Below are positions 1-8,233 of a stretch of 55,024 nucleotides of DNA, one piece after another. The position numbers and the translations under genes were made by a program. A model generated the notes under the pieces. It had not been told where the DNA came from and did no database searches. It worked only from the letters and a program-made list of their open reading frames with translations. The stretch covers positions 1 to 55,024 of the forward strand of contig JBAWVG010000004.1 of assembly GCA_037147395.1 (NCBI GenBank), written 5' to 3'. Source of the DNA: VFJL01 sp037147395 (GTDB taxonomy: Bacteria; Pseudomonadota; Gammaproteobacteria; Burkholderiales; Nitrosomonadaceae). The first letter of the stretch is position 1. Each line of letters opens with the position of its first letter.

Positions 1-2466
1 GCGATTGAGATCTGTCGGGAGCCAATGCTTCAACTCCTGGTTGCAGCTGGGGTTATTTATCTTATCCTCGGAGACCTTGGAGAGGCCTTGATGCTGCTCG
101 GATTTGTCATGGTCACCATCGTCATCACTATCACCCAGGAAAGACGGACTGATAATGTTTTAGCTAAACTTCGCGACCTGACCAGTCCTCGTGCGCTCGT
201 TTTACGTAGCGGGGAGCGTAAGCGCATCGCAGGACGTGAGGTCGTATGCGGAGATGTCATTCTTCTGAATGAGGGTGACCGAGTGCCGGCCGATGCCAGG
301 CTCTTATCAGCCAATGACTTACAGGCCGATGAATCCTTACTGACAGGAGAGTCCATCCCTGTCAAAAAGATTTCATATCAGGGTTCACAGGCCGTTGCTC
401 GCCCGGGCGGAGATGACCTTCCATACATTTTTTCAGGAACGGTGGTCATTCGAGGGCAGGGAGTCGCAGAGGTCTATGCCACTGGAGCCGATACTGAGAT
501 CGGTAGAATCGGTAAGGCGATCGGGGGTATCGAAGACGAACCCACGCCACTACGCGATCAGACTCGTAGGCTCGTTCGTACCTTCTCAGTGGTAGGAATC
601 ATCCTAAGCATCACCGTCATCTTACTGTATGGGCTCACCCGCCAGAACTGGATCGACGGCGTCTTGGCTGGGATCACACTTGCAATGTCTCTTCTTCCTC
701 AGGAGTTCCCCTTAATTCTGACGGTATTCATGGCCATGGGGGCATGGCGTATTTCACAGCAACAGGTCCTAACAAGACGGTCAGCTACGATTGAGATGCT
801 GGGGTCGGCTACGACTCTATGTACCGACAAGACGGGGACTCTGACCTTCAACCATATGTCAGTTGCCGAACTTGCGGTCGATGGGACGGTCTGGACTTCG
901 AACCAGAAAGACTTACCCGAAGAATTTCATGCCCTACTCGAGTTCGGCATTCTTGCAAGTGAAACCGACCCATTCGATCCAATGGAAAGGGCCTTTCATC
1001 AGCTCGGTCAGAGCCACCTCATTCAGACGGAGCACCTTCATGAGCGTTGGGAGTTAGTTCATGAATACAGTCTCAGTAGCAGAATGCTCGCGATGTCTCA
1101 TGTCTGGAAATCGCAAGAACGGGATCATTACATCATCGCTTGCAAGGGCGCACCTGAGGCGATCGCGGATCTGTGTCATTTAAATCAGGACCGATTGGCC
1201 GAGGTATTCCGTTCATCGGGTCAGATGGCCTCACAGGGGATGCGTGTTCTGGGTGTCGCAATGACGGAGTTTGAGGGGGATCAATGGCCCACCTCTCAGC
1301 ATGATTTTGAGTTTAAATTTATAGGCTTAGCGGGCCTCTCGGACCCACTCCGCCCAGGAGTTCAAGAGTCCATTAAGGAGTGCCACGATGCGGGTATTAA
1401 GGTGGTCATGATCACAGGGGACTATCCGGCTACCGCACTTGCCATTGCCAGGCAGGCGGGAATCGATGTAACAGACGACATCGTCACTGGAGAGTGTCTT
1501 CAGAAAATGACCGACCGTGAGTTACAGCAACGGATTAAGCATTCCACGGTCTTCGCGCGAATCATGCCCGAGCAGAAGCTTAGAATCGTCAATGCCTTTA
1601 AGGCTAATGGTGAGGTTGTGGCGATGACCGGTGATGGAGTCAATGATGCACTCTCGTTAAAGTCGGCCCATATCGGTATTGCCATGGGGGGTCGTGGGAC
1701 GGATGTGGCCAGAGAGGCCTCCTCACTCGTCTTGCTAGATGACAGCTTCGGTTCGATTATCCGGGCTGTTCGATTGGGTCGCCGGATCTACGATAATCTA
1801 CGCAAGGCCATGACCTTTATACTGGCCATTCATATCCCCATCGCGGGACTCTCTTTGCTGCCCCTTGTATTCGGTCTCCCCATCATCTTCATGCCTGTTC
1901 ATATCGCATTTCTAGAACTCATCATCAATCCTGTCTGCTCGATCGTGTTTGAAGCTGAGAGGGAGGAGATGGATGTCATGACTCGCCCTCCACGAGACCT
2001 AGGGGAGCCCCTCTTCTCAACTGGCCTGATGGCGATCAGCATGATCCAGGGTGTCTGCGTATTGTTACTGGTCGGGGTATTTTTTGTAGGACTACTGCGA
2101 ATGGGGATTCCAGAATCAGAAGTCAGGGCAGCGACATTCGTATCCCTCGTCGCGTCCAACTTTGCTCTTATCATGGTGAACCGATCCTTCGGCACTTCTA
2201 TCATTGCCTCCCTGACGGACCCCAACCGTGCCTTCTGGCTCATGCTCGCCTCAACCACTGCGGTGCTCTCAGCAGCACTCTTGATTGAGCCGGTGAGAGC
2301 GCTATTTCACTTCGGACCGGTACGAATGAGCATCATAGGTTCCGCAGTCGGCATGGGCATTACCGTGATGATGACTCTAGAGTTCTTGAAAAAGATAGGC
2401 CTTGGCCCCGCACCACGAGAGGATCATGTTCAAAAAGTCGATGACGGACATTTCCCGTTGGGGTAG
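1..2466 (+). CDS. P-type cation-transporting ATPase (5' end missing)
   Basis: This is an ATP-driven ion pump of the inner membrane. The reading frame is open from base 1 and codes for AIEICREP before the first Met at base 25, so the gene begins upstream and about 60-70 N-terminal residues are probably missing. Numbering from that Met, TGES (actuator domain) is near residue 105, the phosphorylation motif DKTGT near 268, and the hinge motif TGDGVND near 536. Six hydrophobic helices follow the hinge. The M4 motif is PQEFP, where P2-type pumps usually have PEGLP and the closest uncharacterised branch has PEEFP. No soft-metal CPC motif is present, so a heavy-metal P1B role is unlikely. The family assignment is firm; the transported ion cannot be read from the sequence. 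Confidence 0.92.
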   Translation, partial: AIEICREPMLQLLVAAGVIYLILGDLGEALMLLGFVMVTIVITITQERRTDNVLAKLRDLTSPRALVLRSGERKRIAGREVVCGDVILLNEGDRVPADARLLSANDLQADESLLTGESIPVKKISYQGSQAVARPGGDDLPYIFSGTVVIRGQGVAEVYATGADTEIGRIGKAIGGIEDEPTPLRDQTRRLVRTFSVVGIILSITVILLYGLTRQNWIDGVLAGITLAMSLLPQEFPLILTVFMAMGAWRISQQQVLTRRSATIEMLGSATTLCTDKTGTLTFNHMSVAELAVDGTVWTSNQKDLPEEFHALLEFGILASETDPFDPMERAFHQLGQSHLIQTEHLHERWELVHEYSLSSRMLAMSHVWKSQERDHYIIACKGAPEAIADLCHLNQDRLAEVFRSSGQMASQGMRVLGVAMTEFEGDQWPTSQHDFEFKFIGLAGLSDPLRPGVQESIKECHDAGIKVVMITGDYPATALAIARQAGIDVTDDIVTGECLQKMTDRELQQRIKHSTVFARIMPEQKLRIVNAFKANGEVVAMTGDGVNDALSLKSAHIGIAMGGRGTDVAREASSLVLLDDSFGSIIRAVRLGRRIYDNLRKAMTFILAIHIPIAGLSLLPLVFGLPIIFMPVHIAFLELIINPVCSIVFEAEREEMDVMTRPPRDLGEPLFSTGLMAISMIQGVCVLLLVGVFFVGLLRMGIPESEVRAATFVSLVASNFALIMVNRSFGTSIIASLTDPNRAFWLMLASTTAVLSAALLIEPVRALFHFGPVRMSIIGSAVGMGITVMMTLEFLKKIGLGPAPREDHVQKVDDGHFPLG

Positions 2467-2793
2467 AGCCTGGTCGGACGGAGGGTAAGAATTTAATTCG
2501 GGGTATTAATGAACTTTAGGCAGAATTGAGTCTCTTATAATTACCGTAACGTTTACTCCCTTTTCGTTACGGTAGGGGGTCGGCGAGTGTTCTTTCCTTA
2601 CCACCCCCACCTATTTTCTTAAATCACGACTCCATCCCTCAATCCCCCGATCCCGCAGCCGCTATCACTGGCACGAGATTGCGTACGGTCTCATCCCCCC
2701 AAATCCTAACTGGATATCGATGAGTCTTCATACCTAACTAAATTGCGTCAAGAGTGTGTTACTGGAATGCGTTTCAGTGCTACAGGGAGGGTT
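2467..2793. other. Intergenic stretch between convergent genes
   Basis: The stretch lies between the 3' ends of the P-type ATPase gene and the leftward SDR gene. Apart from the inverted repeat at 2542-2574 I see no gene, RNA or promoter-like structure. Confidence 0.5.
2542..2574. repeat. 10-bp perfect inverted repeat (stem-loop)
   Basis: TACCGTAACG at 2542-2551 is matched by its exact reverse complement CGTTACGGTA at 2565-2574, around a 13-nt T-rich loop. It sits 76 bp after the ATPase stop codon, between convergent genes, as a bidirectional terminator would. There is no T run directly after the stem on either strand, so intrinsic termination is not certain. Confidence 0.55.
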
Positions 2794-3831
2794 TTATATC
2801 AATCCGTACTTGATCATGCTCTCGGCCATACTGATGATGGCCTCTTCCTTTGATCGTGGCTCCCACCCCAAGACGGTTCGGATACGTTCGGTCGAGATAT
2901 TCTGAGGCTTGTTTAAGTCTGGGATGACCAGTCGGACCGAGCTATCAAATAAGCCAACCAAGCGGAATAGGAAGTCCGGTAGGATACGCGTCGGAACCCG
3001 ATACCCCCTCTCAGAGAAGTGATGATCAAGGATCATCGCGATCTCCTCGAGTGAGCAGATTGATCCGACACAGAAGAATCTCTGACCTGCCGCATCAGGA
3101 TGAACCATTGCCTTCAGATGGGCTGTTGCTACATCCCTCACATCAGCGAGTGGGAACATAATCCGTCCCACTCCCGGAACTTCACGGAGCATCAGCTTTC
3201 GGATTGGTTCTGAGGAGGAGCGAAATTCAGTATCCATCACAGGTCCGAATACAAATCCTGGATTAATTACCGCCATTTCTAAATGCACATTATCTGGCTG
3301 ATCAACAAACTGCCAAGCGGCACGCTCAGCCAGGGTCTTACTTTTTTGATAGGCGGTGAGATTTACGTCTAGATTGGACCAGTCATTCTCTGTGAACTGT
3401 TTGTGCACTAGCCCATGACCCTGTATCGCCGCATCGATGGATGAGGTGAGTACGACCCTCTTCACACCCCCTGCAGCGGCTGCACGGAGTACCCGCATCG
3501 TTCCATCCCGAGCGGGCAGAATCAGTTCATCTTCATGCTTGACCAGTTTGAGTGGGACTGGGGAGGCGACATGGAGGACATAGTCACACCCACTGACAGC
3601 CGAATCCCAGTCATTATCACTGAGTAAGTCAGCCCGGACCAATTCTAGACGATCAACCCCCTCCACATGCTGAGCCAGCGTGGAACGTAGCTGTGATGAT
3701 CGTGACAACTCTCGGAGTGTGCCGCGGACCTGATATCCCTGCTGCAATAACTGCAGGACGCAGTTCATTGCAACGAATCCAGTTGCCCCAGTGACAAGTA
3801 CTCGACCTGGTGAGGACTCGACTGGGATCAC
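2794..3831 (-). CDS. Extended SDR, NAD(P)-dependent epimerase/reductase (dihydroflavonol-reductase-like)
   Basis: The 345-residue protein starts with the Rossmann motif TGATGFVA at about residues 15-22, and YQKSK near residue 160 supplies the catalytic Tyr and Lys of the extended short-chain dehydrogenase/reductase family. Length and motifs resemble the dihydroflavonol-4-reductase / cinnamoyl-CoA reductase branch, which uses NADPH to reduce ketones or aldehydes, or epimerises nucleotide sugars. No transmembrane segment is evident, so it is probably cytosolic. It stands alone, with more than 300 bp on both sides, so the context gives no substrate. Fold and cofactor class are secure; the reaction is not. 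Confidence 0.85.
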   Translation of the reverse strand: MIPVESSPGRVLVTGATGFVAMNCVLQLLQQGYQVRGTLRELSRSSQLRSTLAQHVEGVDRLELVRADLLSDNDWDSAVSGCDYVLHVASPVPLKLVKHEDELILPARDGTMRVLRAAAAGGVKRVVLTSSIDAAIQGHGLVHKQFTENDWSNLDVNLTAYQKSKTLAERAAWQFVDQPDNVHLEMAVINPGFVFGPVMDTEFRSSSEPIRKLMLREVPGVGRIMFPLADVRDVATAHLKAMVHPDAAGQRFFCVGSICSLEEIAMILDHHFSERGYRVPTRILPDFLFRLVGLFDSSVRLVIPDLNKPQNISTERIRTVLGWEPRSKEEAIISMAESMIKYGLI

Positions 3832-4295
3832 GAGTGATTCCTCATCATTTTCATAAACTTTTCAGACAATGCATTTCTAGCTGCTAGACATAAAGCCTCA
3901 ATTTTACCAGCCTCTTTTGTGCAACGCGACCTATTAAATCTAATTTCTTACGGTTTAACAAAAGAGTTGTGGAGCCTGATAAGGCCAATATAACCAACTT
4001 AATCACTCGACTATCTCTTTCAATATTTTATTAAAGATAGATATGGTTCATCACACCTTATCCGTACCAAGTAAACTTATCTAAATCTTCGATATATTGA
4101 TGAGAAGTTCTGTCCAACAAATCTTAATCAAATGGGCAGTATAAGGCCGCCTGTGACGAGAGTGGATTAGAGTCGGTATAGTGGGTGAGAATCAGACAGG
4201 AGAGGGTCTGTAGACGTAAAACAAGCGAGGAGTTCAGTCAGAGGATAGTTCAGGGGGAGATATGAGTAGTCAAGGGCACCCCCCTCTATCATTCC
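3832..4295. other. A+T-rich intergenic stretch, no gene seen
   Basis: These 464 bp upstream of the SDR gene and downstream of the START-like gene are visibly A+T-rich around 3900-4140. No open frame with a plausible start, no RNA gene and no convincing hairpin was found. The SDR promoter should lie at its left end. Confidence 0.4.
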
Positions 4296-4934
4296 TTAGT
4301 TTAGAGAGGACTCACGAGAGTGCCTTCTTATAATTTCATTTCTCGTTTGGACAAACCTCTGACGGGCTTCATTCTCAATAAAGAACTGCCCCACAAATCT
4401 TAGGATCCACAGACCCGGAACAATATCTGCGTAATAATTGATCCGTGTTGAATTACCCTCCTGAACGAGGGTCGTAGTCTCTTCCATCTTCTGCATATTC
4501 CCACTGATCATCCGATCATGAATCTTGCTAAAGGGGGTCAGGTTTACCTCCCCGACGGTATCGATCGAGTAGGTAAATAGTCCAAACTGAGTGACCCCTC
4601 TCTGTGAGACATGCATGGTATTACCCGTCTTGTTGCTCACTTTGCTCGACTGAACACCCGGTGTGAAGTCTGATAGATTATTAAAGTCCGTCAATACGGC
4701 CCAAGCCTGCTGTGGTTTAACGGGAACCAGAAAGCTCACATGAATGAGAACGCGCTCGCCATTATTCTGGACCTTGATATCGATCTCATGATCCTGACGA
4801 TCATTCGCCTGATCGATCTGGACTAGGCTTGTGCCTTTATCAATCCTTGACCGTTTGTCGACCTCTGCAGACGCGAATCCATTGAGGAGCAGTCCGATCA
4901 GAAGGAGTGCGAATCTAGTATCTAATTTCTTCAT
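4296..4934 (-). CDS. Exported SRPBCC/START-like protein (polyketide cyclase/dehydrase family)
   Basis: The protein has 212 residues. Residues 1-23 form a signal peptide (MKK, a hydrophobic LLLIGLLL core, then ASA before the cut), so the mature protein is periplasmic. The rest reads as one helix-grip SRPBCC domain: the segment VSFLVPVKPQQAWAVLTDF near residues 67-85 is the usual first strand and helix, followed by alternating strands to a C-terminal helix. Proteins of this type bind hydrophobic ligands in a deep cavity, and the exported bacterial ones are mostly uncharacterised. The neighbours give no pathway. The domain call is good; no enzymatic role is claimed. Confidence 0.78.
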   Translation of the reverse strand: MKKLDTRFALLLIGLLLNGFASAEVDKRSRIDKGTSLVQIDQANDRQDHEIDIKVQNNGERVLIHVSFLVPVKPQQAWAVLTDFNNLSDFTPGVQSSKVSNKTGNTMHVSQRGVTQFGLFTYSIDTVGEVNLTPFSKIHDRMISGNMQKMEETTTLVQEGNSTRINYYADIVPGLWILRFVGQFFIENEARQRFVQTRNEIIRRHSRESSLN

Positions 4935-5051
4935 TAGGATGTCATCATGCTCGAGAGACTCTGGAAGGTCAAACTGAACCTATAAACAAGCCTGATGACT
5001 GAAGAACCGATCAACCCGCTCTATCCTGATTACTCAGTCTTGAGAACAGAT

Positions 5052-5149
5052 TCAAGGTGGATTAGGCTTCGAAGGCTATACACTCCTCTTTGTCGGGTAC
5101 AATCACCTTGACGCTGATTTGTCCTGAGTGCATCATCTGATCAAGGTGG
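5052..5149. repeat. Repeated TCAAGGTGG motif upstream of the arginase-like gene
   Basis: TCAAGGTGG occurs at 5052-5060 and again at 5141-5149, and the inverted form CACCTTGA lies between them at 5104-5111. All are within 150 bp upstream of the start codon at 5199. The arrangement of two direct copies and one inverted copy could be an operator, but no known regulator site is recognised. Confidence 0.35.
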
Positions 5150-5198
5150 GGGATGAGTCCCATCAAAGTTCACACACCCCTTCCAAATCCCACACTCC

Positions 5199-6086
5199 AT
5201 GACCGATCGTTATTCCAACCAGGCTCACCTGGACCTTGAGGGTGAGCTCAATAACACCGCCTCAGCGCTCCAAATTCCTTCGATTGATTTACGAACCTGG
5301 GGCCCCCGTCTGCGCTTTTCTGCCCCGGCCGATGAGATTGAACGGTTCTATGCTGAGGTCTCACCCCATCTACGCCCATTTATCCTGTACGGATCTGGAG
5401 ATTTTCATCACCTGTGTGCGATCTGGATGAGGCGGATTCAGGAGCCCTACTCATTACTCTCGTTCGATAATCATCCAGACTGGGATGGACGTCCCCCTCG
5501 GTGGTGCTGCGGTGGATGGGTCAACCGTGCACTTGAATCTACCTGGCTTGAATCAGCTCAGGTCTGGGGATGTGGCAACTTCGAACTCAACTGGCCGCAT
5601 AATCTATTCGCCCCTCGAGATGATATTCAGTCTGGGCGTCTGCAGATTTATTCATGGAAGGAACGATATCCAAAGCTGAGCATCTGTAAGGATGGGGCCA
5701 TCTCTCGTGATACCTGGCGTGAGACCTTCCTACAGAGACTCGCCCTTTGGAAGGGGCGTTCTATCTATATCACGATCGACTTGGACTGTCTCGATGCGAA
5801 AGAATTTTATAGCAACTGGGAGCACGGTCTTTTCACCGTCGATGATCTTGCTTGGGCGATCACACAAGTCCGTCAGAATGCCAACCTGATTGGGGGAGAT
5901 ATCTGCGGAGCGTACTCGGCCCCAGCTTACTCCCGGTTAACGCAACGACTGATGGCCACGTTCGATCATCCGGAAATCTCAAATGACTCTACCTCTGAGG
6001 CCATTCAGAATAACCACCGCGCAATCCTGAAACTATGGCCGCTATTGGCTGGCACCAACGATCAAAAGACCGCCGACAATCAGTAA
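5199..6086 (+). CDS. Arginase/ureohydrolase-fold protein, divergent
   Basis: The 295-residue protein carries the metal-binding signatures of the arginase/agmatinase/deacetylase fold. GSGDFHHL near residues 65-72 corresponds to GGDHS and gives the first His. DNHPD near 90-95 corresponds to DAHxD. ITIDLDCLD near 190-198 corresponds to the S-x-D-V-D-x-x-D motif. All six expected Mn ligands can be placed, so activity is plausible, but the surrounding sequence is unlike true arginase or agmatinase. Unusual features are a Trp/Cys-rich segment (PRWCCGGW, about 101-108) and Ala instead of Pro after the last motif. Known relatives hydrolyse guanidino groups or amides on small molecules or peptides. 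Its 3' end overlaps a convergent transporter gene by 45 bp. The substrate is unknown. Confidence 0.72.
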   Translation: MTDRYSNQAHLDLEGELNNTASALQIPSIDLRTWGPRLRFSAPADEIERFYAEVSPHLRPFILYGSGDFHHLCAIWMRRIQEPYSLLSFDNHPDWDGRPPRWCCGGWVNRALESTWLESAQVWGCGNFELNWPHNLFAPRDDIQSGRLQIYSWKERYPKLSICKDGAISRDTWRETFLQRLALWKGRSIYITIDLDCLDAKEFYSNWEHGLFTVDDLAWAITQVRQNANLIGGDICGAYSAPAYSRLTQRLMATFDHPEISNDSTSEAIQNNHRAILKLWPLLAGTNDQKTADNQ

Positions 6087-6392
6087 GATCCCAAGCCACA
6101 GCCGGGGTGTCATTCTTTCCTTGAGTACTAAGCTCGCGCCGAATGCCATGAAGAGCGGGCTTAATGCATCAAATGGGTAGAGATAACTCAACTCGACCTG
6201 AGACAACAGACCAAGCCACAGAAAGAACCAAAGCGTCATCAGGCCAATACCGTAGACGAAGGGTGCTGCATGCTTCCAACCGGTCGTCGCGGTCCCGTTC
6301 TCAGTCCTGTTTAGTGCATGCTTGAGGAAGATCTGCCCTCCCACCATGAATGCCTGTGAGAGAACAACGAGCACAAAGAACCAGCTGCTCAT
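6042..6392 (-). CDS. Small multidrug/DMT-superfamily transporter, ArnE/ArnF-like (second of a pair)
   Basis: I start the protein at MSSWFF (base 6392), which gives 116 residues. This ATG overlaps the stop of the upstream gene as ATGA, and the in-frame extension to 6455 adds only polar residues unlike the family. Four hydrophobic segments, the GQIFLKHAL motif after the first helix and a C-terminal helix ending GGLLIVGAS match half-size EamA/SMR proteins such as ArnE and ArnF, which act as heterodimers to flip lipid-linked sugars. It is the last gene of the GNAT-SMR-SMR operon and is presumably the partner of the gene just upstream. What is moved across the inner membrane is unknown. Confidence 0.75.
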   Translation of the reverse strand: MSSWFFVLVVLSQAFMVGGQIFLKHALNRTENGTATTGWKHAAPFVYGIGLMTLWFFLWLGLLSQVELSYLYPFDALSPLFMAFGASLVLKERMTPRLWLGILLIVGGLLIVGASQ

Positions 6393-6805
6393 GCCTTCTC
6401 CTCCATCCTGCAGTAAGGCTCTGCGATCACCCAGACACCCAATAGGACGACACAAATCCCAGCAGCACGCATCGGCCCGATCGTCTCCCCAAGAAAGAGA
6501 TAACTCGCAAGGGGGACAAAGATATGCTCGATATTGACCAGATTAAAGGCGATATTAAGGGGAAGGACCTGAAGAACCTTTAACCAAAAAACAAAGCTGA
6601 TGATGTAGCAGAGGATCCCAGCCCAGACCCATCCCGATGCAAGGGATTGAATCTCTAACCAGCTCAGCGCATTATTCAAAAGCTCCGTCTCGTCCGCACC
6701 CTTCTTCAAGCAGACTTCCGATGCCGTGACAAAGAGTGCGCAGCAGATCACCCCCCAGTAAGGCAGCCCACCCTTAACCTTATGAGGGGACTCGGTTGGG
6801 CTCAT
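6389..6805 (-). CDS. Small multidrug/DMT-superfamily transporter, ArnE/ArnF-like (first of a pair)
   Basis: The 138-residue inner-membrane protein has four predicted helices. It has the CLKKGAD motif after the first helix, where SMR and EamA half-transporters have a conserved Lys, and a glycine-rich last helix (AAGICVVLLGVWVI). It starts inside the stop codon of the GNAT gene (ATGA at 6802-6805) and ends inside the start of the second transporter gene (ATGA at 6389-6392), so the three are almost certainly co-translated. Tandem, non-identical half-size transporters usually form an asymmetric dimer. It differs from its partner by a longer loop between helices 1 and 2. Confidence 0.77.
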   Translation of the reverse strand: MSPTESPHKVKGGLPYWGVICCALFVTASEVCLKKGADETELLNNALSWLEIQSLASGWVWAGILCYIISFVFWLKVLQVLPLNIAFNLVNIEHIFVPLASYLFLGETIGPMRAAGICVVLLGVWVIAEPYCRMEEKA

Positions 6806-7980
6806 CGTAAATCCGAAAAATTGGGAAACTCGCGTAAGACAGGGTCATACTGCGTCGGCTCCAGGACAGGGATCAGACGCTGAAAGAAGAAGTTAATCAC
6901 ACTCGAGGTATGGCGGATATAAAGATCAAGTGGTGCAAGTTCGAGCTTTAGGTGTAACTTTGGAGAGTAGTTCAGTGGGCTGCTGTAATACTCTTCCATC
7001 CCATTCTTCGCAGCCCAAGAAAAGACATCACGGAAGGTGATGAAGTAGAGATGCGCCTTCAGCGCGATCTCATAGTCCAATCCGATATAGCAGTCACGAA
7101 GCGTCTTTCCATCGATCACGCAGAGGGTGAATGCGACAATCTTCCCGCACGAGTCCCTCCAAATAAAGAAACGACCACGACCACCGAGCGATTCTGCAAG
7201 TCCAGCAAAGTACTCCCTTGTCAGCTCCTCAAACTTAAATTTAGAACGGTCTATGACTTGTCGATACAGCGGGTAAATATCATCTAGGATCGGCGTAAAG
7301 TCATCGATCAACTCCATTGAAAATCCGCCTAGATTTTCAGCATCCCGAAACTTTCGGCGGAGATTCTTGCGTGTCTGGTAGGTCAGACCCCTGACCATAT
7401 AATCTTCAAAATCCTGATAAGGGAGCCTCGCCTTGCAGGCTGGAAAGCTTGGAATTCTGGCATATCCGTTCGCGGCGAAGTAGTTCAATGCAGTGCGGTA
7501 CTTCAGAGGAAAGTCCTTCAGAACGATGAGTGAACTACCCATCCGACGAGCCACCTCGGGAAGGGATTCGTGCAAGATACTGGCAACTCCTGGGTGATCA
7601 GGATCTGTCCCCGCGAGGGTCCCCTCCCCGGTACAGCACCCAAGCATCAATATCTTGATCTCGCACATCGAAGGAATCCAGCGCTGCATCAATCCACCCA
7701 GACCGGTCTTTAGTAAGGCCGGGAGTCCTCCCAGGATGCTCTGCCTCACCAGAAAGAGGGGCTGCACATACGACCTTCCACCATCCCTCTCTAAGATCAA
7801 GAAGTACTGATCAAACTGATCACCGAGACATTTCTGGATTAATTGGTAGTAGGGATGCTTGAAAGACTTGTCCGCGTAACTCTCATCGCATGCCTCCTTC
7901 AGAGAGTCTGGAACCGATCTGACAATTCGTACGTTACCTTCACGGACTTTAATGTAGCCCTCTATCTCAAGAGGATTCAA
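6802..7980 (-). CDS. GNAT-fold acyltransferase (BioF2/FemAB-like, acetyltransf_6 type)
   Basis: The protein has 392 residues. Its C-terminal half reads as the GNAT domain of the FemAB/BioF2-like group: the helix IYPLYRQVIDRSKFKF near residues 240-255, then the strands GRFFIWRDSCGKIVAFTL. The N-terminal half probably forms the first GNAT-like lobe. Members transfer acyl or aminoacyl groups in cell-envelope, capsule or lipid assembly. It is the first gene of an operon whose next two genes are ArnE/F-like membrane transporters, which suggests that it acylates a molecule that is then moved across the inner membrane. That role is inference; the fold is well supported. Confidence 0.72.
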   Translation of the reverse strand: MNPLEIEGYIKVREGNVRIVRSVPDSLKEACDESYADKSFKHPYYQLIQKCLGDQFDQYFLILERDGGRSYVQPLFLVRQSILGGLPALLKTGLGGLMQRWIPSMCEIKILMLGCCTGEGTLAGTDPDHPGVASILHESLPEVARRMGSSLIVLKDFPLKYRTALNYFAANGYARIPSFPACKARLPYQDFEDYMVRGLTYQTRKNLRRKFRDAENLGGFSMELIDDFTPILDDIYPLYRQVIDRSKFKFEELTREYFAGLAESLGGRGRFFIWRDSCGKIVAFTLCVIDGKTLRDCYIGLDYEIALKAHLYFITFRDVFSWAAKNGMEEYYSSPLNYSPKLHLKLELAPLDLYIRHTSSVINFFFQRLIPVLEPTQYDPVLREFPNFSDLR

Positions 7981-8233
7981 TTCGTTGGCTCAAAGATCGT
8001 TATCATTGCTCTGTATTTTACCTATTTTTCATTTCAAACTCCGCTTTATTTCTTGATCTTTCCTTGATGTATAGCCGGTATCAGGCCGGGATTTTTAATG
8101 TCTCGTTGTGCACTCTCTACTGGCAAATTCATCAAGATATTGGATCAATTTCTTTTTATTTTTAGGCGACTCATCAATCTATAGTGAGGGGCTCAGAGAG
8201 TGATGTGGGCGTGGTTTAAGCTACTATCCTGAT

